From NCBI RefSeq assembly GCF_002113375.1, contig NZ_NEHO01000006.1, positions 124,001 through 188,000 of the forward strand: a DNA stretch of 64,000 nucleotides. The letters are read 5' to 3'. The notes beneath the pieces were generated by a model that saw only the letters and a list, made by a program, of their open reading frames with translations, did not search any database and had not been told where the DNA came from. Positions 63,583 through 64,000 of the stretch are shown in pieces. This DNA is from Pseudomonas sp. R37(2017) (GTDB taxonomy: Bacteria > Pseudomonadota > Gammaproteobacteria > Pseudomonadales > Pseudomonadaceae). The position numbers and the translations under genes were made by a program. The first letter of the stretch is position 1. Each line of letters starts with the position of its first letter.

Positions 63583-64000
63583 TCAGCGGTTCATCGGCGC
63601 AACAAACCGGCTCTTGGCCACGCTGTAGACACCCGGCTCATCGCTGTCGACCACCTTGAAGCCCAGGCTCCGGGAACTGCTGGCCGGACGCTCCGTGAGC
63701 ATCACCACCGACACTGGCACGTCGACGATCTCCCCCGGTGCCAGACTCAACAAGGTCTTGCCCTGCAGTTCGAAATCATCGGCATCGACCAGGTGCAATT
63801 GGTAGTCCTGGCGTTGCTGGGTCTTGTTGATCACTTTCAGACTGTAGATGTTTTCGATCTGCCCCTGGCTGTTCTCGCGGAACAGGCCCCGGTCCTTGCT
63901 GACGTCAAGGGACACCATTGGCCGTTCCACCAGCGCCACCACCAGGGCTGCGATCATCACCAGCAGTACGGCGGTGTAGCCGATCAGGCGCGGGCGCAAC
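63583..64000 (-). CDS. ccoG: CcoG/FixG-type cytochrome oxidase accessory protein (C-terminal end)
   Basis: The last 138 codons of a minus-strand gene whose start lies beyond the window edge. It contains a final membrane helix (GYTAVLLVMIAALVVALV) followed by an immunoglobulin-like FixG C-terminal domain (NIYSLKVINKTQQRQDYQLH, LSLAPGEIVDVPVSV), the layout of CcoG/RdxA, a copper reductase needed for cbb3 oxidase assembly. The ferredoxin clusters lie outside. Together with the octaheme cytochrome no direct link is implied. Family call is based on the C-terminal domain only. Confidence 0.85.
   Translation of the reverse strand, partial: LRPRLIGYTAVLLVMIAALVVALVERPMVSLDVSKDRGLFRENSQGQIENIYSLKVINKTQQRQDYQLHLVDADDFELQGKTLLSLAPGEIVDVPVSVVMLTERPASSSRSLGFKVVDSDEPGVYSVAKSRFVAPMNR

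Overview
The window looks like a stretch of chromosome from a fluorescens-group Pseudomonas. The evidence is the high and even GC content, paired REP elements of the GGGAGCGGGCTTGCCCGCG type between genes, a complete MuxABC-OpmB-type RND efflux operon, a 1.6-kDa-residue-class (about 1630 aa) NAD-dependent glutamate dehydrogenase, and a CcoG/FixG fragment at the right edge. No rRNA, tRNA, CRISPR array, prophage, IS transposase or REP-associated transposase gene was seen.

Left part (1-4800): the 3' end of a fumarylacetoacetate-hydrolase-family sugar-acid gene and an alpha-ketoglutaric-semialdehyde-type dehydrogenase, then a small acidic protein, a periplasmic beta-propeller lactonase and three very small genes. 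From 17178 down to 4796 nine minus-strand genes run almost without gaps: MoxR ATPase, DUF58, DUF4381, VWA (BatA), VWA-TPR (BatB/C), BatD, then sbcD, sbcC and a glutathione transferase. In this first MoxR/Bat set the second VWA protein has lost its metal-binding (MIDAS) residues.

Middle (17485-31305): an orphan small protein, a rather AT-rich secreted subtilase with a chitin-binding-like tail, gdhB, a lipoprotein, a periplasmic cupin, an ABM-domain protein, a MocR regulator divergent from a carboxymuconolactone-decarboxylase-like protein, a LysR regulator and a GNAT acetyltransferase.

The most interesting region is 31604-47225 on the minus strand. A second, diverged MoxR/DUF58/DUF4381/VWA/VWA-TPR/BatD set sits in one co-directional run behind an outer-membrane MetA-type barrel and ahead of a periplasmic HAD phosphatase-like protein, a formylglycine-type sulfatase, an MFS/spermidine-synthase fusion and a membrane-anchored octaheme cytochrome with a TPR tail. 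I propose that it is an envelope sulfate/phosphate-ester processing and redox system with its own AAA+/VWA maturation machine. Two genes of this cluster carry REP/BIME repeats inside the reading frame (BatD signal region and the middle of DUF4381), both in frame and without stops.

Right part (47531-64000): a YCII-type protein, an SRPBCC-like protein, thiol peroxidase tpx, the muxA-muxB-muxC-opmB operon (with a repeat between muxB and muxC), a MHYT-GGDEF-EAL cyclic-di-GMP protein resembling MucR, an SDR dehydrogenase, a second MocR-type regulator, and the C-terminal end of ccoG. About a dozen REP/BIME elements punctuate the window; three of them (near 2.0, 4.7 and 58.6 kb) share their internal spacer and are copies of one element.
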